The notes below the pieces were generated by a model. The model ran no database searches. It saw only the letters and a list, made by a program, of their open reading frames with translations, and was not told where the DNA came from. Shown here one piece after another: positions 25,592 to 34,254 of a stretch of DNA of 64,000 nucleotides (position 1 is its first letter; each line of letters opens with the position of its first letter). The position numbers were made by a program, and so were the translations under genes. The stretch comes from Robbsia sp. KACC 23696 (lineage in GTDB: Bacteria; Pseudomonadota; Gammaproteobacteria; Burkholderiales; Burkholderiaceae), in NCBI RefSeq assembly GCF_039852015.1, contig NZ_CP156628.1, positions 992,001 through 1,056,000 on the forward strand, written 5' to 3'.

Positions 25592-26989
25592 TCACGCCTC
25601 GAACAGGGACGCGCCGATATAGGAACCCTCCCGCGCGCCCGGCGGGCAAGCAAAGATGCCGCTACCCACGTGCGTCGCGAACTGATTCAACATATCGAAC
25701 TTCGACAATTTCTCGTTGATCGGGATAAAGCCCTTGCGCGGATCGCGTTGATGCGCGATGAAGATCAGACCGGCATCGAACTCGGTCTCCTGGCGCCAGG
25801 GCGGCCAGCGCTCGATGTAGAAATCGGTACTGTCGTTGTAGGAATACGAGCGCCGCAGAATCTGCGCGCCGTTATTCTGCGATTCATGCGACAGCCGAAT
25901 GTGCGCGCTTTCCGGGATCAGCGGATTGCCATCCTTGTCCGCTTGATTCAAATCGATATCGTCGAACTCGTGCTGCTTGCCCAACGGCGCGCCGCTGTAC
26001 TTCTCGCGACCGAACACCTGCTCCTGGAAACCGCGCTCCATCTGATCCCAGTGTTCGATCGTGATGCGGATACGGCGCACCACGGTGTAGGCGCCGCCGT
26101 TCATCCAATCGGCGTCCGAGTCATCGGCCCAGACATAGCGGTTCATCTGTTCCGGAGAGCGTATCGACGGATTACTCGTGCCGTCCTTAAAGCCCATCAA
26201 GTTGCGCGGCGTCGCGCCGCGCGGCCCGGAAAGAAAGCCCGCCTGGCCCCATCGCATCTGCGCATGACCGTAAGCGATGCGCGACAGCGCGCGGACCGCA
26301 TGAAACGCGACTTGCGGATCGTTCGCGCAGGCTTGAATCAGCAGATCGCCGCCGGTCTTCGCCGGAAGCAATTGGTCGCCATTGAAACGCGGCAGATCGA
26401 CCAAGGCGGCGGGCCGTCTGGCGGCCAGGCCGTATCGATCCTTGCCGTCTTTTTCAAACAAGCCCGGGCCGAACCCGAAGGTGATCGTCAGTTCGTTCGC
26501 GCCCAGGCCCAAGGCTTCACCGGAATCGGGCGGCGTGGTCGAATCCGCCGTCTGATCATCGGCCAGCGATAGCGGCTTTGCCGTCAAACCCTGCGTCAGG
26601 CGCGCCGCCGCCAGCGTCCACCCTTGCAGCAGTGCGATAACGTCCGCGCGCGCCGTCGTGGTCAAGTCGAACGCCGCCACATAGCTGAACTTTTGCTGCG
26701 GGTCGCCGATACCGCCCTGATGCGCGCCGTAAAAGGGGCGCTTGCCCTGCTCGGGATCCGGTACGGCGGCGGGCGATCCGCCCAACGCGCCGCCGCTTGC
26801 CTGTGCGGCATTCGCCACGACACTGCCGCCAAGGGCCGCGCCGCCTGCCAGGCCCGCTTTTAAAAAGCGACGCCGCGCAGCGACGTTCGCATCGGCCCCG
26901 GCGGGCGCATCCAACCGGTGCGGCGGCTGCGCGTTCGCATCCACTGGACAGTCGGCCGGGGGCACTTTCGCGTCTCGATCGTCATTCAT
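25592..26989 (-). CDS. Tat-exported DyP-type peroxidase, EfeB-like
   Basis: A 465-residue haem peroxidase of the DyP/EfeB group, exported folded to the periplasm. A twin-arginine signal lies at residues 39-70 (RRRFLKAGLAGGAALGGS). It follows an unusually long, Pro/Asp-rich leader of about 38 residues. The haem-binding GFKDGTSNP (GxxDG) motif, RRIRITIEHWDQMERGFQEQVFGR and RRSYSYND follow in the usual order. In EfeUOB systems this enzyme sits with EfeU and EfeO, but neither is here. The gene instead ends a cluster with a porin and a beta-propeller protein (gap 17 bases to the latter). Role in haem or dye oxidation versus iron release is open. Confidence 0.85.
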   Translation of the reverse strand: MNDDRDAKVPPADCPVDANAQPPHRLDAPAGADANVAARRRFLKAGLAGGAALGGSVVANAAQASGGALGGSPAAVPDPEQGKRPFYGAHQGGIGDPQQKFSYVAAFDLTTTARADVIALLQGWTLAAARLTQGLTAKPLSLADDQTADSTTPPDSGEALGLGANELTITFGFGPGLFEKDGKDRYGLAARRPAALVDLPRFNGDQLLPAKTGGDLLIQACANDPQVAFHAVRALSRIAYGHAQMRWGQAGFLSGPRGATPRNLMGFKDGTSNPSIRSPEQMNRYVWADDSDADWMNGGAYTVVRRIRITIEHWDQMERGFQEQVFGREKYSGAPLGKQHEFDDIDLNQADKDGNPLIPESAHIRLSHESQNNGAQILRRSYSYNDSTDFYIERWPPWRQETEFDAGLIFIAHQRDPRKGFIPINEKLSKFDMLNQFATHVGSGIFACPPGAREGSYIGASLFEA

Positions 26990-27006
26990 ACATCGCGCCT
27001 TTCGCT

Positions 27007-28149
27007 TTACTTCGCCAACACGAGCGTGTTGACATCGTCCTGCACGTAGTAAAAGCCCGAGCCATCCGGCGTCATCGCGATGCCGAAGAGATCACCGTTA
27101 CCCGCAGGCGTTTGCGCCTTGTCGGTATCGATCCAGCGCGCATACAACTGCTTGCCGGCCACCGGATCGATCTCGACCACCTGCCCGTTCAGCGCATTCG
27201 TCACCAGCAAATGCCCGGCTGGCGTCGTCGCCATTGCCAAGGGGCGGTGCAAGAAGCCGTCGGCGGTCATCGCGCGACCAACTCCCGCATCGTGGGTGCG
27301 CGTCATCGGATCATCGATCTCGGTAATCCGGTTGCCGATGGCATCGGAAATATAGAGCGTCTTCTTATCGCCGGACAAAGCCAGCCCGGTCGGGCCGATC
27401 AAAAAGACGCCTTTATCGGCGCGCGCACCGAAACCGCTGGCGACCACCGTTTGATCCTTGACGACCGGCGCTTGTCCCGCCGGAATATCGAGATCGATCC
27501 GCAGCACGGTGGCCTGCTTGAACACTGGCGGCTCCGTATCTCCCACCCCGCCCACGCCGAAACCGGCATTGCTGACGAACAGCGTGGCATGATCTCCCAT
27601 GTCGGCAACGGCCATATTGCCCCAGGGATCGTTGATGCCCTTGTTTGCAATCGTCGATACCAGCTTGCCTTCGGGATTCAGAACGAAGAGACAGCCGGCC
27701 CCTTTGGTATTGGTCGTGCCGTCGTTGCTCGGCGTGCTGCCGACGATGACCCAGCCGGTCTTCAGCATCGTCATCGCCGTGGATAAACCGACGCCGCCCG
27801 GACAGGCCTTCGTCTCGTGCGGAATCGTCGCGAACAAGGAAAGTTGCTTCGTGTCCGGGTGATAGTCGACGATCGTCGTGCCGACACCTTGCAGGTTCGC
27901 GGCATTATTGAAATTGTCGACCAAGACATCGCCCTGCTTGATCGTGCCTGCCGACACCGGTGCCACGACGATGGCGTACGGGTTCTGATCGCCGTTGTCC
28001 GGCACGGTATTGACCAGCGTCGTGTTCCGATGCAGCGTTTCCAGCAGGCCGACAGGCGCAGCCTGGGCGGCGCTCAACGACAGAAGCGACGCCAGCGCCA
28101 CGCCGACTGCGGCAATGCATTGCGGGTTGAAGCGTATCTTACGGTGCAT
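27007..28149 (-). CDS. Exported NHL/SMP-30-like beta-propeller protein
   Basis: A 380-residue protein from ATG 28149 (MHRKIRF), 6 bases after an AGGA; the frame upstream overlaps the porin gene and is a shadow. A Sec signal peptide covers about residues 1-30 (ALASLLSLSAAQA/AP). Repeated blade-like units follow: GTIKQGDVLVDNFNN, GPTGLALSGDKKTLYISDAIGNRITEI, RPLAMATTPAGHLLVTNALNGQVVEID and GDLFGIAMTPDGSGFYYVQDD. These resemble NHL or SMP-30 type propellers. It sits between the OprB porin (97 bases upstream) and the DyP peroxidase in the same direction. A periplasmic partner or substrate-binding role with the peroxidase is inference. Confidence 0.7.
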   Translation of the reverse strand: MHRKIRFNPQCIAAVGVALASLLSLSAAQAAPVGLLETLHRNTTLVNTVPDNGDQNPYAIVVAPVSAGTIKQGDVLVDNFNNAANLQGVGTTIVDYHPDTKQLSLFATIPHETKACPGGVGLSTAMTMLKTGWVIVGSTPSNDGTTNTKGAGCLFVLNPEGKLVSTIANKGINDPWGNMAVADMGDHATLFVSNAGFGVGGVGDTEPPVFKQATVLRIDLDIPAGQAPVVKDQTVVASGFGARADKGVFLIGPTGLALSGDKKTLYISDAIGNRITEIDDPMTRTHDAGVGRAMTADGFLHRPLAMATTPAGHLLVTNALNGQVVEIDPVAGKQLYARWIDTDKAQTPAGNGDLFGIAMTPDGSGFYYVQDDVNTLVLAK

Positions 28150-28246
28150 ATTGAATCCTGATGACAAGTAACGTGAGACGAACCGCTGCGAATCCGGCAC
28201 GCGATGGCATGCCGTGGTTTCGTCGTGCTGTTTTCGATATCGCACG

Positions 28247-29758
28247 TTAGAAAGTGACGGTGGTGCGAACGCCCAGGACAAAGGTATTGCGCAACGGCTT
28301 GGTGGCGTCGTTCGGATTCTGTCCGGCGCCAGCATTGAATGTGTATTGCGCATCGCCCTGGATGATCCACCACGGCGTCGCCTGATATTGATACGTCGCT
28401 TCCACCGCGGTTTCACTGGTACGCACGCCGTAGGGACCGCCGAGCGCGGCAGCTCGCGCATCCAGATCGAGGTCATGGGCATAGTTGCCGACCTTGATAT
28501 AAGCGAGACCCAGTCCAACGCTGTCGTTATCGCGGCCCTGGAACGGCGCCTTCATCACGACGCCGACGTTGGCGCTGACGCTGACGAGATTACGGTCGCC
28601 GGGCGCGCCCATGACGCGTGCGAACACGCCGATGCTGCGCGGCGCATCCGGGTCCGGACGCCAGATCATCTGGTCCGCCACGGCATAGACACTGTAGTTG
28701 CCGCGATGACTTGCCGGATCGCCGCCCGATGTCGCCAGCGATACGCCGTTGGCATCGTAGCGCTGATCCTGGAAGCGGGCGGTGTTATACCAGAAACCGA
28801 TTTTGTACGTCCCTGGCAGACCGGCTGAAGCGTCACTGACCATGCCGCCGTCGGACGCTTGATTGATGCCGTATTGCAGCTCGCCGATGTACATCGCACC
28901 GGTATGCAGATTGAAATTGGTACCGCTGACGTTAGCGGGATTGTTGCCGAGCGGGTCGGCATCGTAGACGCCCGCCAACGCGCTCAGCGCCGGCGTCAAT
29001 TGCGCGCGCACCCGCGCCCCTAAGGCGGACAGCGGATAGGCCGGACCGCCGTTCGGCATATCGTATGACGGGAGACCGGGCCAGCCGAACATCGTATTGA
29101 CGAAGGTGGCCGCGTACGTGCTCGTCATGAACTCCTGATCGATACTTTGCTGACCGATACGGATATCGAAGCGCTTGTCCATGAAGGACTGCTGAAACCA
29201 CATTTCCCACAAGCGCGTGGTGTCCTGCGCCTCGATACCGCTCGCCGTATTCAAGGTACCGAGATAATCCGAGCTCAGGTTACGGCCATGGATATTCAAC
29301 GCACTGATATTGAACGAGCCGCCCACCCAACCGAATGCCTTCTGCGTATCCAGACCCAACGTGACCGTGGTAAGGCCGTCGTAGTCGCCATGCTGTCCCA
29401 AGCCGCCGCGCAGGTTCGCGAGGTATTCGGAGGTTTCCGTTGCCAGCAACGTTATCCCATATTTACCGAGACCGGAGCGGATCCCGCCCATATCCCCGAA
29501 CAAGGACGAGCGCGTCCACAGACCGGTCCATTGACCGACCGGTTCGGCTTTGATTTTGGTGTCTGCCTCGACGGCATCCGTCCCGGACGAGGCGACTGTG
29601 TTCGCCGCTTCTGAATACGTTGTAGCCGATGCAGGCGAGCCCGCGAAGACAGTGGTACCGGACAGCAGGCCGATGCAGGCGATACCCGCTTTCCATCCCA
29701 TCCGCCCGTTGACGTCGATTAGGCCGAGCGCGGACCCGACTGTACTGTTACGCTTCAT
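28247..29758 (-). CDS. Carbohydrate-selective porin, OprB family
   Basis: A 503-residue outer-membrane porin. A signal peptide is visible near residues 20-46 (GIACIGLLSGTTVFAGSPASA). OprB signatures include GKYGITLLATETSEYLANLRGG, GLTTVTLGLDTQKAFGW, FDIRIGQQSIDQEFM and PALSALAGVYD. The chain ends with a final beta strand closing on phenylalanine (VLGVRTTVTF), as required for outer-membrane assembly. It is the first gene of a leftward cluster with the propeller protein and DyP peroxidase. An AT-rich 314-base region lies upstream. Confidence 0.85.
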   Translation of the reverse strand: MKRNSTVGSALGLIDVNGRMGWKAGIACIGLLSGTTVFAGSPASATTYSEAANTVASSGTDAVEADTKIKAEPVGQWTGLWTRSSLFGDMGGIRSGLGKYGITLLATETSEYLANLRGGLGQHGDYDGLTTVTLGLDTQKAFGWVGGSFNISALNIHGRNLSSDYLGTLNTASGIEAQDTTRLWEMWFQQSFMDKRFDIRIGQQSIDQEFMTSTYAATFVNTMFGWPGLPSYDMPNGGPAYPLSALGARVRAQLTPALSALAGVYDADPLGNNPANVSGTNFNLHTGAMYIGELQYGINQASDGGMVSDASAGLPGTYKIGFWYNTARFQDQRYDANGVSLATSGGDPASHRGNYSVYAVADQMIWRPDPDAPRSIGVFARVMGAPGDRNLVSVSANVGVVMKAPFQGRDNDSVGLGLAYIKVGNYAHDLDLDARAAALGGPYGVRTSETAVEATYQYQATPWWIIQGDAQYTFNAGAGQNPNDATKPLRNTFVLGVRTTVTF

Positions 29759-30072
29759 TCCCCATCCTCTTTGACCCGTGGGTTCGGTTCGTGTTGCGGC
29801 TGGCTTGCCAATGGCGAAGCCTACCCGCGCGCGGCAATGTCGTCCGCCGCGATTTCACGCGAACCGCGCAATGCGCCGAAATAATACAAATTCCGACACA
29901 AAACTGTCAAAGTAAAACAGGAATAATTCTTATTTGAATTTCAAGACCCTACCCGCATGCTTTCAATTACATTTTTAATGCGATTGAATGCTTTCCATCG
30001 CATTTCATTTCTTATGAAATGCTTATGACATATGGGAAAACGCGATGCGGCGGGTTGCCGGTGATGATGGCC
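29759..30072. other. AT-rich intergenic region with two hairpins between hmp and the OprB gene
   Basis: No gene is seen. Two inverted repeats abut: AATGCGAT (29977-29984) with ATCGCATT (29997-30004), and GCATTTCAT (30000-30008) with ATGAAATGC (30014-30022). Because they overlap they are mutually exclusive as stems. They sit about 50 bases past the hmp stop and could end hmp transcription or mark the OprB regulatory region. The rest is notably AT rich and probably holds the OprB promoter. Confidence 0.45.
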
Positions 30073-31257
30073 TCATTCGAGCGCGTCCAACGCGCGCGCC
30101 GGACCGAAGAACTCGAAGTAGGTCTGCGCCTCCGGAATCCCCAGATCGCGCAATTGCCGCTTCATCGCGGCCATGAATGAGATCGGGCCGAGGAAGTACA
30201 CATCGACGTCACGGGATGCGGGCAACCACGCCGCCAACGTCGCGGCATTCAGTTGGCCCCGCGCATCGCAGGCGTCGTCCGCGGCGGGCTCGCTCAGGCA
30301 CACGTAGTAATCGAAATGCGCCCGCTTGGCGCCCTGCTCCTGGATCCATGCGTCGAAGGATTGGACCGCACCGTTCCGCGCACAGTGGATAAATGTCACG
30401 TCGCGCGATAACGGCGCGGCCTGCAACATGGCAATCGCCGGCGTGATGCCGACGCCCGCCGTCAGCAGCACGAGCGGACGTGACGCGTCGCGAAGCGTGA
30501 AGTCCCCGGCGGGCGGAAAGACCTGCAGCGTGTCGCCTACCCGAACATGATCATGCAGATGGACCGACACGACGCCCCCGGCCTCGCGCTTCACGCTGAT
30601 ACGCAATTGCTGTCCATCCTGCGCGGCGGACAGCGAATAATTGCGTCGATGCGATTCGCCGGCAATGTCGATCGTCAAACCGATATATTGCCCGGGGGCA
30701 TGTGCAACCACCGGCAAGCCATCGGCCGGCTGCAAATAGAACGACGTGATCTCGCTGCTTTCTCGCTCTTTTCTTGCAACGACAAAGGCACGCGCGCCAC
30801 GCCAGCCACCGGGTGCGATTTCGGTCGCGTGGTAGCGGGACGCCTCTGCTTCGATCAACAGGTCAGCCAATTGCGTATAGGCTTGGCCCCATGCATCCAA
30901 CACCGCATCGGTGGCAATCTCCTGCCCTAAGACTTCACGGATCGCACGGAGCAAACATGCCCCGACGATCGGATAATGCGCCGGCTGAATCTGCAGCGCG
31001 ACGTGCTTGTTGACGATCTGGGAGACCAGGGGCCCTAGTGCCTCGAGCCGATCGATATGGCGCGCATACATCAACACGGCGCGCGCGAGTGCCCTTTGCT
31101 GCGAGCCATCGGCCTGGTGCGCCTGATTGAAAAAGGTCCGTACTTCGGGGTTGTCCTGGATCAAGGTCGCATAGAAATGGCGCGTCAAGGCCTCGCCACC
31201 CGTTTCGAGCAAGGGAACGGTTGCCTTGATAATGTCGCGTTGTGCGGTCGTCAACAT
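30073..31257 (-). CDS. hmp: Flavohaemoglobin, nitric oxide dioxygenase
   Basis: A 394-residue cytosolic enzyme that oxidises nitric oxide to nitrate with O2 and NAD(P)H. The globin domain covers residues 1-135, with Tyr29 (FYA), Gln53 and the proximal His85 (NKHVALQ) at the classical positions. An FAD domain follows with RNYSLS near residue 206 and an NAD domain with TAGVGITPAIAML near residue 268. The C-terminal YFEFFGP is typical. The start is ATG 31257, 7 bases after AGGAG; a GTG two codons upstream is less well placed. It is divergent from norR, with three NorR-type sites and a sigma-54-like promoter between them. Expression is therefore probably NO-induced. Confidence 0.93.
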   Translation of the reverse strand: MLTTAQRDIIKATVPLLETGGEALTRHFYATLIQDNPEVRTFFNQAHQADGSQQRALARAVLMYARHIDRLEALGPLVSQIVNKHVALQIQPAHYPIVGACLLRAIREVLGQEIATDAVLDAWGQAYTQLADLLIEAEASRYHATEIAPGGWRGARAFVVARKERESSEITSFYLQPADGLPVVAHAPGQYIGLTIDIAGESHRRNYSLSAAQDGQQLRISVKREAGGVVSVHLHDHVRVGDTLQVFPPAGDFTLRDASRPLVLLTAGVGITPAIAMLQAAPLSRDVTFIHCARNGAVQSFDAWIQEQGAKRAHFDYYVCLSEPAADDACDARGQLNAATLAAWLPASRDVDVYFLGPISFMAAMKRQLRDLGIPEAQTYFEFFGPARALDALE

Positions 31258-31292
31258 GGTCACTCTCCTGTGTAAGCGTTTCCCTTCTCTTA

Positions 31293-31308
31293 CTCACAGA
31301 TCGTGCCA
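31293..31308 (-). promoter_or_regulatory. Sigma-54-like promoter of hmp
   Basis: On the minus strand TGGCACG (31308-31302) is an exact -24 element. At the -12 position the sequence is GTGAG (about 31297-31293) rather than TTGCA, so the GC dinucleotide is GA. It lies between the NorR-type sites and the hmp start, as expected for a NorR-activated sigma-54 promoter. Confidence 0.6.
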
Positions 31309-31349
31309 ATTATTTAATCGATACTTTTCATAGAGATAAGCGTAATATA

Positions 31350-31417
31350 GTCAAATAGACTCAAGCTACCAAATGAGTCGTATCGACTCGCAATCGCTTA
31401 AATAGAGTCTTTTCGAC
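31350..31417. promoter_or_regulatory. Three NorR-type enhancer sites (GT-N7-AC)
   Basis: GTCAAATAGAC at 31350-31360, GTCGTATCGAC at 31377-31387 and GTCTTTTCGAC at 31407-31417 all fit the GT-N7-AC core of NorR sites. The second and third are extended to GAGTC...GACTC palindromes. Three sites per promoter is the arrangement known for E. coli norVW. They lie about 40-110 bases upstream of the sigma-54-like element. The last is 11 bases before the norR ATG, so self-repression is plausible. Confidence 0.75.
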
Positions 31418-31428
31418 TCGCACGCGCA

Positions 31429-33072
31429 ATGACGCCTCCCATCCGCACCCTGCTTCCGCTGATCGCCGATCTGACGCGCGATCTCGACGAGCCCACCCGT
31501 TTCGCGCGCTTGCTCGACGCCTTGCATACCTTGCTTCCGTGCGACGCGCTGGCCCTGTTGCGACGTACGGGCAGCACCTTGACGCCGCTAGCCATTCGCG
31601 GTCTGAGTCCGGATACGATGGGGCGCCATTTTCTGCTCGATGACCATCCGCGACTGCGCACATTGATCGAGACAGACGGTCCCTATCGTTTTGCGCCGGA
31701 CAGTCCGCTCCCGGATCCCTACGATGGGCTCATCGAAAGCGGCGAAGGGCTGCATGTGCACGATTGCGTCGGTTGCCGGCTGTCTACCGACGGGGGCGAC
31801 ACCGTATGGGGCGTGCTGACATTGGACGCCCTTTCAGCAGGTCGTTTCGATGCAGCCGACATGGACACGCTGGCGGCGTTTGCCGCCCTTGCCGCGGCGA
31901 CCGTGCTCGTCAGTGAGCGAATCACCACCTTGGCGCAACGCGTTGCCGACGAACAGCAAGCCACGCAACTGTATCGTCAAGCGGCGCTCGACCATCGACG
32001 CCCGGGTTTGCTTGGCCAAAGCGCCGCGTTCACGACGCTTGTCGACGAGGTCGATACGGTGGCGCCGAGTGACCTCACGGTGCTGATTACCGGCGAGACC
32101 GGAACCGGCAAGGAAAGGGTCGCCCAGACACTGCACGAGCGATCGATGCGTCATGCCAAGCCCCTGGTCAGCCTGAATTGCGCCGCGCTGCCGGAGTCAC
32201 TGGTCGAAAGTGAATTGTTCGGCCATGTGCGAGGCGCATTCTCCGGCGCACAAAGCGACCGTCGCGGCAAGTTCGACCTTGCCGACGGCGGCACGCTGTT
32301 TCTCGATGAAGTGGGCGAGCTGCCATTGTCGGTGCAGGGCAAATTGCTGCGCGTGCTGCAGGGTGGTCAACTGCAAAGACTGGGATCGGATCGAGAGCAT
32401 CGGGTCGACGTGCGGGTGCTGGCAGCGACGAACCGCGACCTGGCACTGGAAGTCCGCGCCGGTCGTTTCCGTCCCGACCTCTTTCATCGTCTCGCCGTCT
32501 ATGCCTTGCGCGTCCCGGCGCTGCGCGAACGGGGCCACGACGCGCTCTTGCTAGCCGGCTTTTTCCTCGAGGAGAATCGCAGCCGTCTCGGGCTGCGTAG
32601 TCTTCGCCTGAGTCGGGCAGCGCAGCAGGCCATACTGCGATATAGCTGGCCCGGGAATGTCCGCGAGCTCGAACATATGATCGGCCGCGCGGCATTGAAG
32701 TCGCTGTCCCGGGCGACGCGCGGGTCGCCGGTTCGGCCCTCGATGCTGGTCATCGATAGCGCCGCGCTCGATATCGACGCACCCGCGAATGCGCCCGCGG
32801 CATTGCATGGCAGCGCGAACGGCATGCAACGCCTACTTACGGCAGCGGCCCCGCCGGACGCGCCCCGGCGAATCACGCGCCCGGCGGGCACGAAAGGCAT
32901 CGACGTGCCGGATCATTCCTTATCGCTGCGAGAGGCCACCGATGCGTTTCAAAAGCAGCGGATCCTGGCATTGCTGGCGGAACAGGGGCAGCGATGGTCC
33001 GATGCCGCGCGTGCGCTGGGCATCGATCGAGCGAATCTGAACCGACTGGCCAAGCGCCTGAACATCAAGTAA
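31429..33072 (+). CDS. norR: NO-responsive sigma-54-dependent regulator NorR/FhpR
   Basis: A 547-residue bacterial enhancer-binding protein. The N-terminal GAF domain (about 1-170) would carry the non-haem iron NO sensor. The AAA+ domain has Walker A GETGTGKE near residue 222, Walker B GGTLFLDEVGELP near residue 287 and NLFHRL-like DLFHRLAVYALRVPALRER. The sigma-54 contact loop reads GAFSGA (near residue 268) instead of the common GAFTGA. A Fis-type HTH ends the protein (WSDAARALGIDRANLNRLAKRL). It is divergent from hmp and is its likely activator. No clear Shine-Dalgarno precedes ATG 31429. Confidence 0.9.
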   Translation: MTPPIRTLLPLIADLTRDLDEPTRFARLLDALHTLLPCDALALLRRTGSTLTPLAIRGLSPDTMGRHFLLDDHPRLRTLIETDGPYRFAPDSPLPDPYDGLIESGEGLHVHDCVGCRLSTDGGDTVWGVLTLDALSAGRFDAADMDTLAAFAALAAATVLVSERITTLAQRVADEQQATQLYRQAALDHRRPGLLGQSAAFTTLVDEVDTVAPSDLTVLITGETGTGKERVAQTLHERSMRHAKPLVSLNCAALPESLVESELFGHVRGAFSGAQSDRRGKFDLADGGTLFLDEVGELPLSVQGKLLRVLQGGQLQRLGSDREHRVDVRVLAATNRDLALEVRAGRFRPDLFHRLAVYALRVPALRERGHDALLLAGFFLEENRSRLGLRSLRLSRAAQQAILRYSWPGNVRELEHMIGRAALKSLSRATRGSPVRPSMLVIDSAALDIDAPANAPAALHGSANGMQRLLTAAAPPDAPRRITRPAGTKGIDVPDHSLSLREATDAFQKQRILALLAEQGQRWSDAARALGIDRANLNRLAKRLNIK

Positions 33073-33409
33073 CGGGCCATGCCACCGGGGCCTCGAAGAC
33101 CTCGCATTACGGCAAGATGACTAAAAAATGATGAGACCGAAAAGGCCATTGATTTTTCGGCATTTATTGCGGATCGAGACCCGAGTTATCCACTGCACCT
33201 GTGGAAAACTGTGAGACCGAAACGATCGCGGGCGCGCTGCGGCTAGCGGGCGCCAAAATGCGCCATCGGCCAACCGGAAACGCCCGCCATGCCGTTCCCG
33301 CCCCCTGCCGGCTCGCTGACATCGCGATTACACCGGCTAGCGTCTCGGAACCATGACGGGAACACGTGCATAATCTTCCGGATCAGCCCAATCCGGAGGT
33401 CCCTACGCC
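33073..33409. other. Intergenic region with a repeated 11-mer
   Basis: No gene is seen. TGAGACCGAAA occurs at 33132-33142 and again at 33212-33222. The first copy overlaps a small stem, CCGAAAA (33137-33143) with TTTTCGG (33154-33160), that could weakly terminate norR transcription. The sequence TTATCCAC at 33186 resembles a DnaA box but stands alone. Confidence 0.4.
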
Positions 33410-33712
33410 ATGACCGACTTGTTGCCGCCCGCTCCACTGAAAATCGGCATCCTCGGTGCCGCCAATATCGCCCGCGCCTTTGTCCGCGGCGTGCACGCCG
33501 ATGCGCTACATGAAACCTTGGTCACCGAAACAGTGAACGGCTTTAAGGCCGAAGCCGAATCCTTCGCGCGACTGATCAGCGAGGGGGAGGCAGCGTGGAC
33601 GGGCGCCACGCCGCAGGAATCATTCGACATTATGTCGACGATCGAAGCGTTGCAGGCGAGCATTCGCAGTGGCGAATGGGTCGCGCCGAAGGCCAGCCGA
33701 GTCTTCCTCTAA
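33410..33712 (+). pseudogene. Internally deleted Gfo/Idh/MocA-family oxidoreductase remnant
   Basis: The frame encodes 100 residues. It opens as a normal NAD(P)-binding dehydrogenase, with LKIGILGAANIARAFVRGV as the Rossmann G-x-G-x-x-x-x type loop. After about 35 residues it becomes the typical C-terminal end of the same family: VNGFKAEAESFARLIS and WTGATPQESFDIMSTIEALQASIRSG. Family members are about 330 residues, so roughly 230 residues in the middle are missing while the frame is kept. Start signals are good (GGAGG ahead of ATG 33410). The catalytic EKP region is gone, so no oxidoreductase activity is expected. Confidence 0.8.
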
Positions 33713-33722
33713 TCGACCGGTT

Positions 33723-33760
33723 ACCGTCCACATTGTCATCGCGGGAGAGCGGTGGACGGT
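33723..33760. terminator. Candidate hairpin between convergent genes
   Basis: ACCGTCCAC at 33723-33731 pairs with GTGGACGGT at 33752-33760 across a 20-base loop. It lies between the end of the oxidoreductase remnant and the end of the oppositely directed YunG-like gene. There is no T-run, so intrinsic termination is uncertain. Confidence 0.35.
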
Positions 33761-33803
33761 GCCAGGATCGAAGACGATGCCTCCAGGGTCTAAGCTCTAG
33801 GCT

Positions 33804-34214
33804 CTAGGCCAGCGTCTTCGCCACGCGATCGGAAAACAGCGCGTATTTGGCGACCGAGCAATCGCCCAGTGCATCGTCGCGGGATGCCGGGATGTCATCG
33901 TACGGGATCGGCTCGGCGAATTGCGAAACCGTCAGATCCCATTTCGTGCCGTCGATCACATTATAAAAATGCGTGCCGCCTACGGTACGCGTTTTCAGCA
34001 AGTCGCCGCCGAAATAATCCTGCACGACGAGCGACGTGATGCTGCAATGGTTGCGCGCAGGCGTTGTCGTCGACCACGCACCGGTCGGACTCGCGGTATC
34101 GGCTGCCCATATCTGCCGCAAGGCGCGATAGAGATCGAGCGGCGTTGCAAATGCCCGAACATTTGGATCAAGGCCACTTGACCTCATCGTGCTAGCGGAA
34201 TCGCTCTGTTGCAT
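33804..34214 (-). CDS. YunG-like protein of unknown function
   Basis: A 136-residue cytosolic protein resembling Bacillus YunG. Seen: ALRQIWAADTASP near residue 30, the core HCSITSLVVQDYFGGDLLKTRTVGGTHFYNVIDG near residues 55-90, and KWDLTVSQF. The C of HCSITS together with H of THFYN and D of WDLT gives a Cys-His-Asp pattern like a papain-fold or transglutaminase-like site. This is only suggestive. The gene stands alone and leftward, between the dehydrogenase remnant and an MHS permease. No function is assigned. Confidence 0.65.
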   Translation of the reverse strand: MQQSDSASTMRSSGLDPNVRAFATPLDLYRALRQIWAADTASPTGAWSTTTPARNHCSITSLVVQDYFGGDLLKTRTVGGTHFYNVIDGTKWDLTVSQFAEPIPYDDIPASRDDALGDCSVAKYALFSDRVAKTLA

Positions 34215-34254
34215 CGTACCTCGCTCCTGCTTGCGGGTTGAATGTGTCGACCTC

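Noticed and set aside
25402-25620. A hrpII box for the 1,203-residue protein
   Set aside because: TTCG half-sites occur on the minus strand near 25522 and 25600, but no pair has 16-base spacing and no YANNNT element follows at 30-32 bases.
33186-33193. TTATCCAC, a DnaA-box-like sequence near a repeated 11-mer, as part of a replication origin
   Set aside because: It is a single near-match, with no cluster of boxes, no AT-rich unwinding element and no dnaA, dnaN or rep gene nearby.
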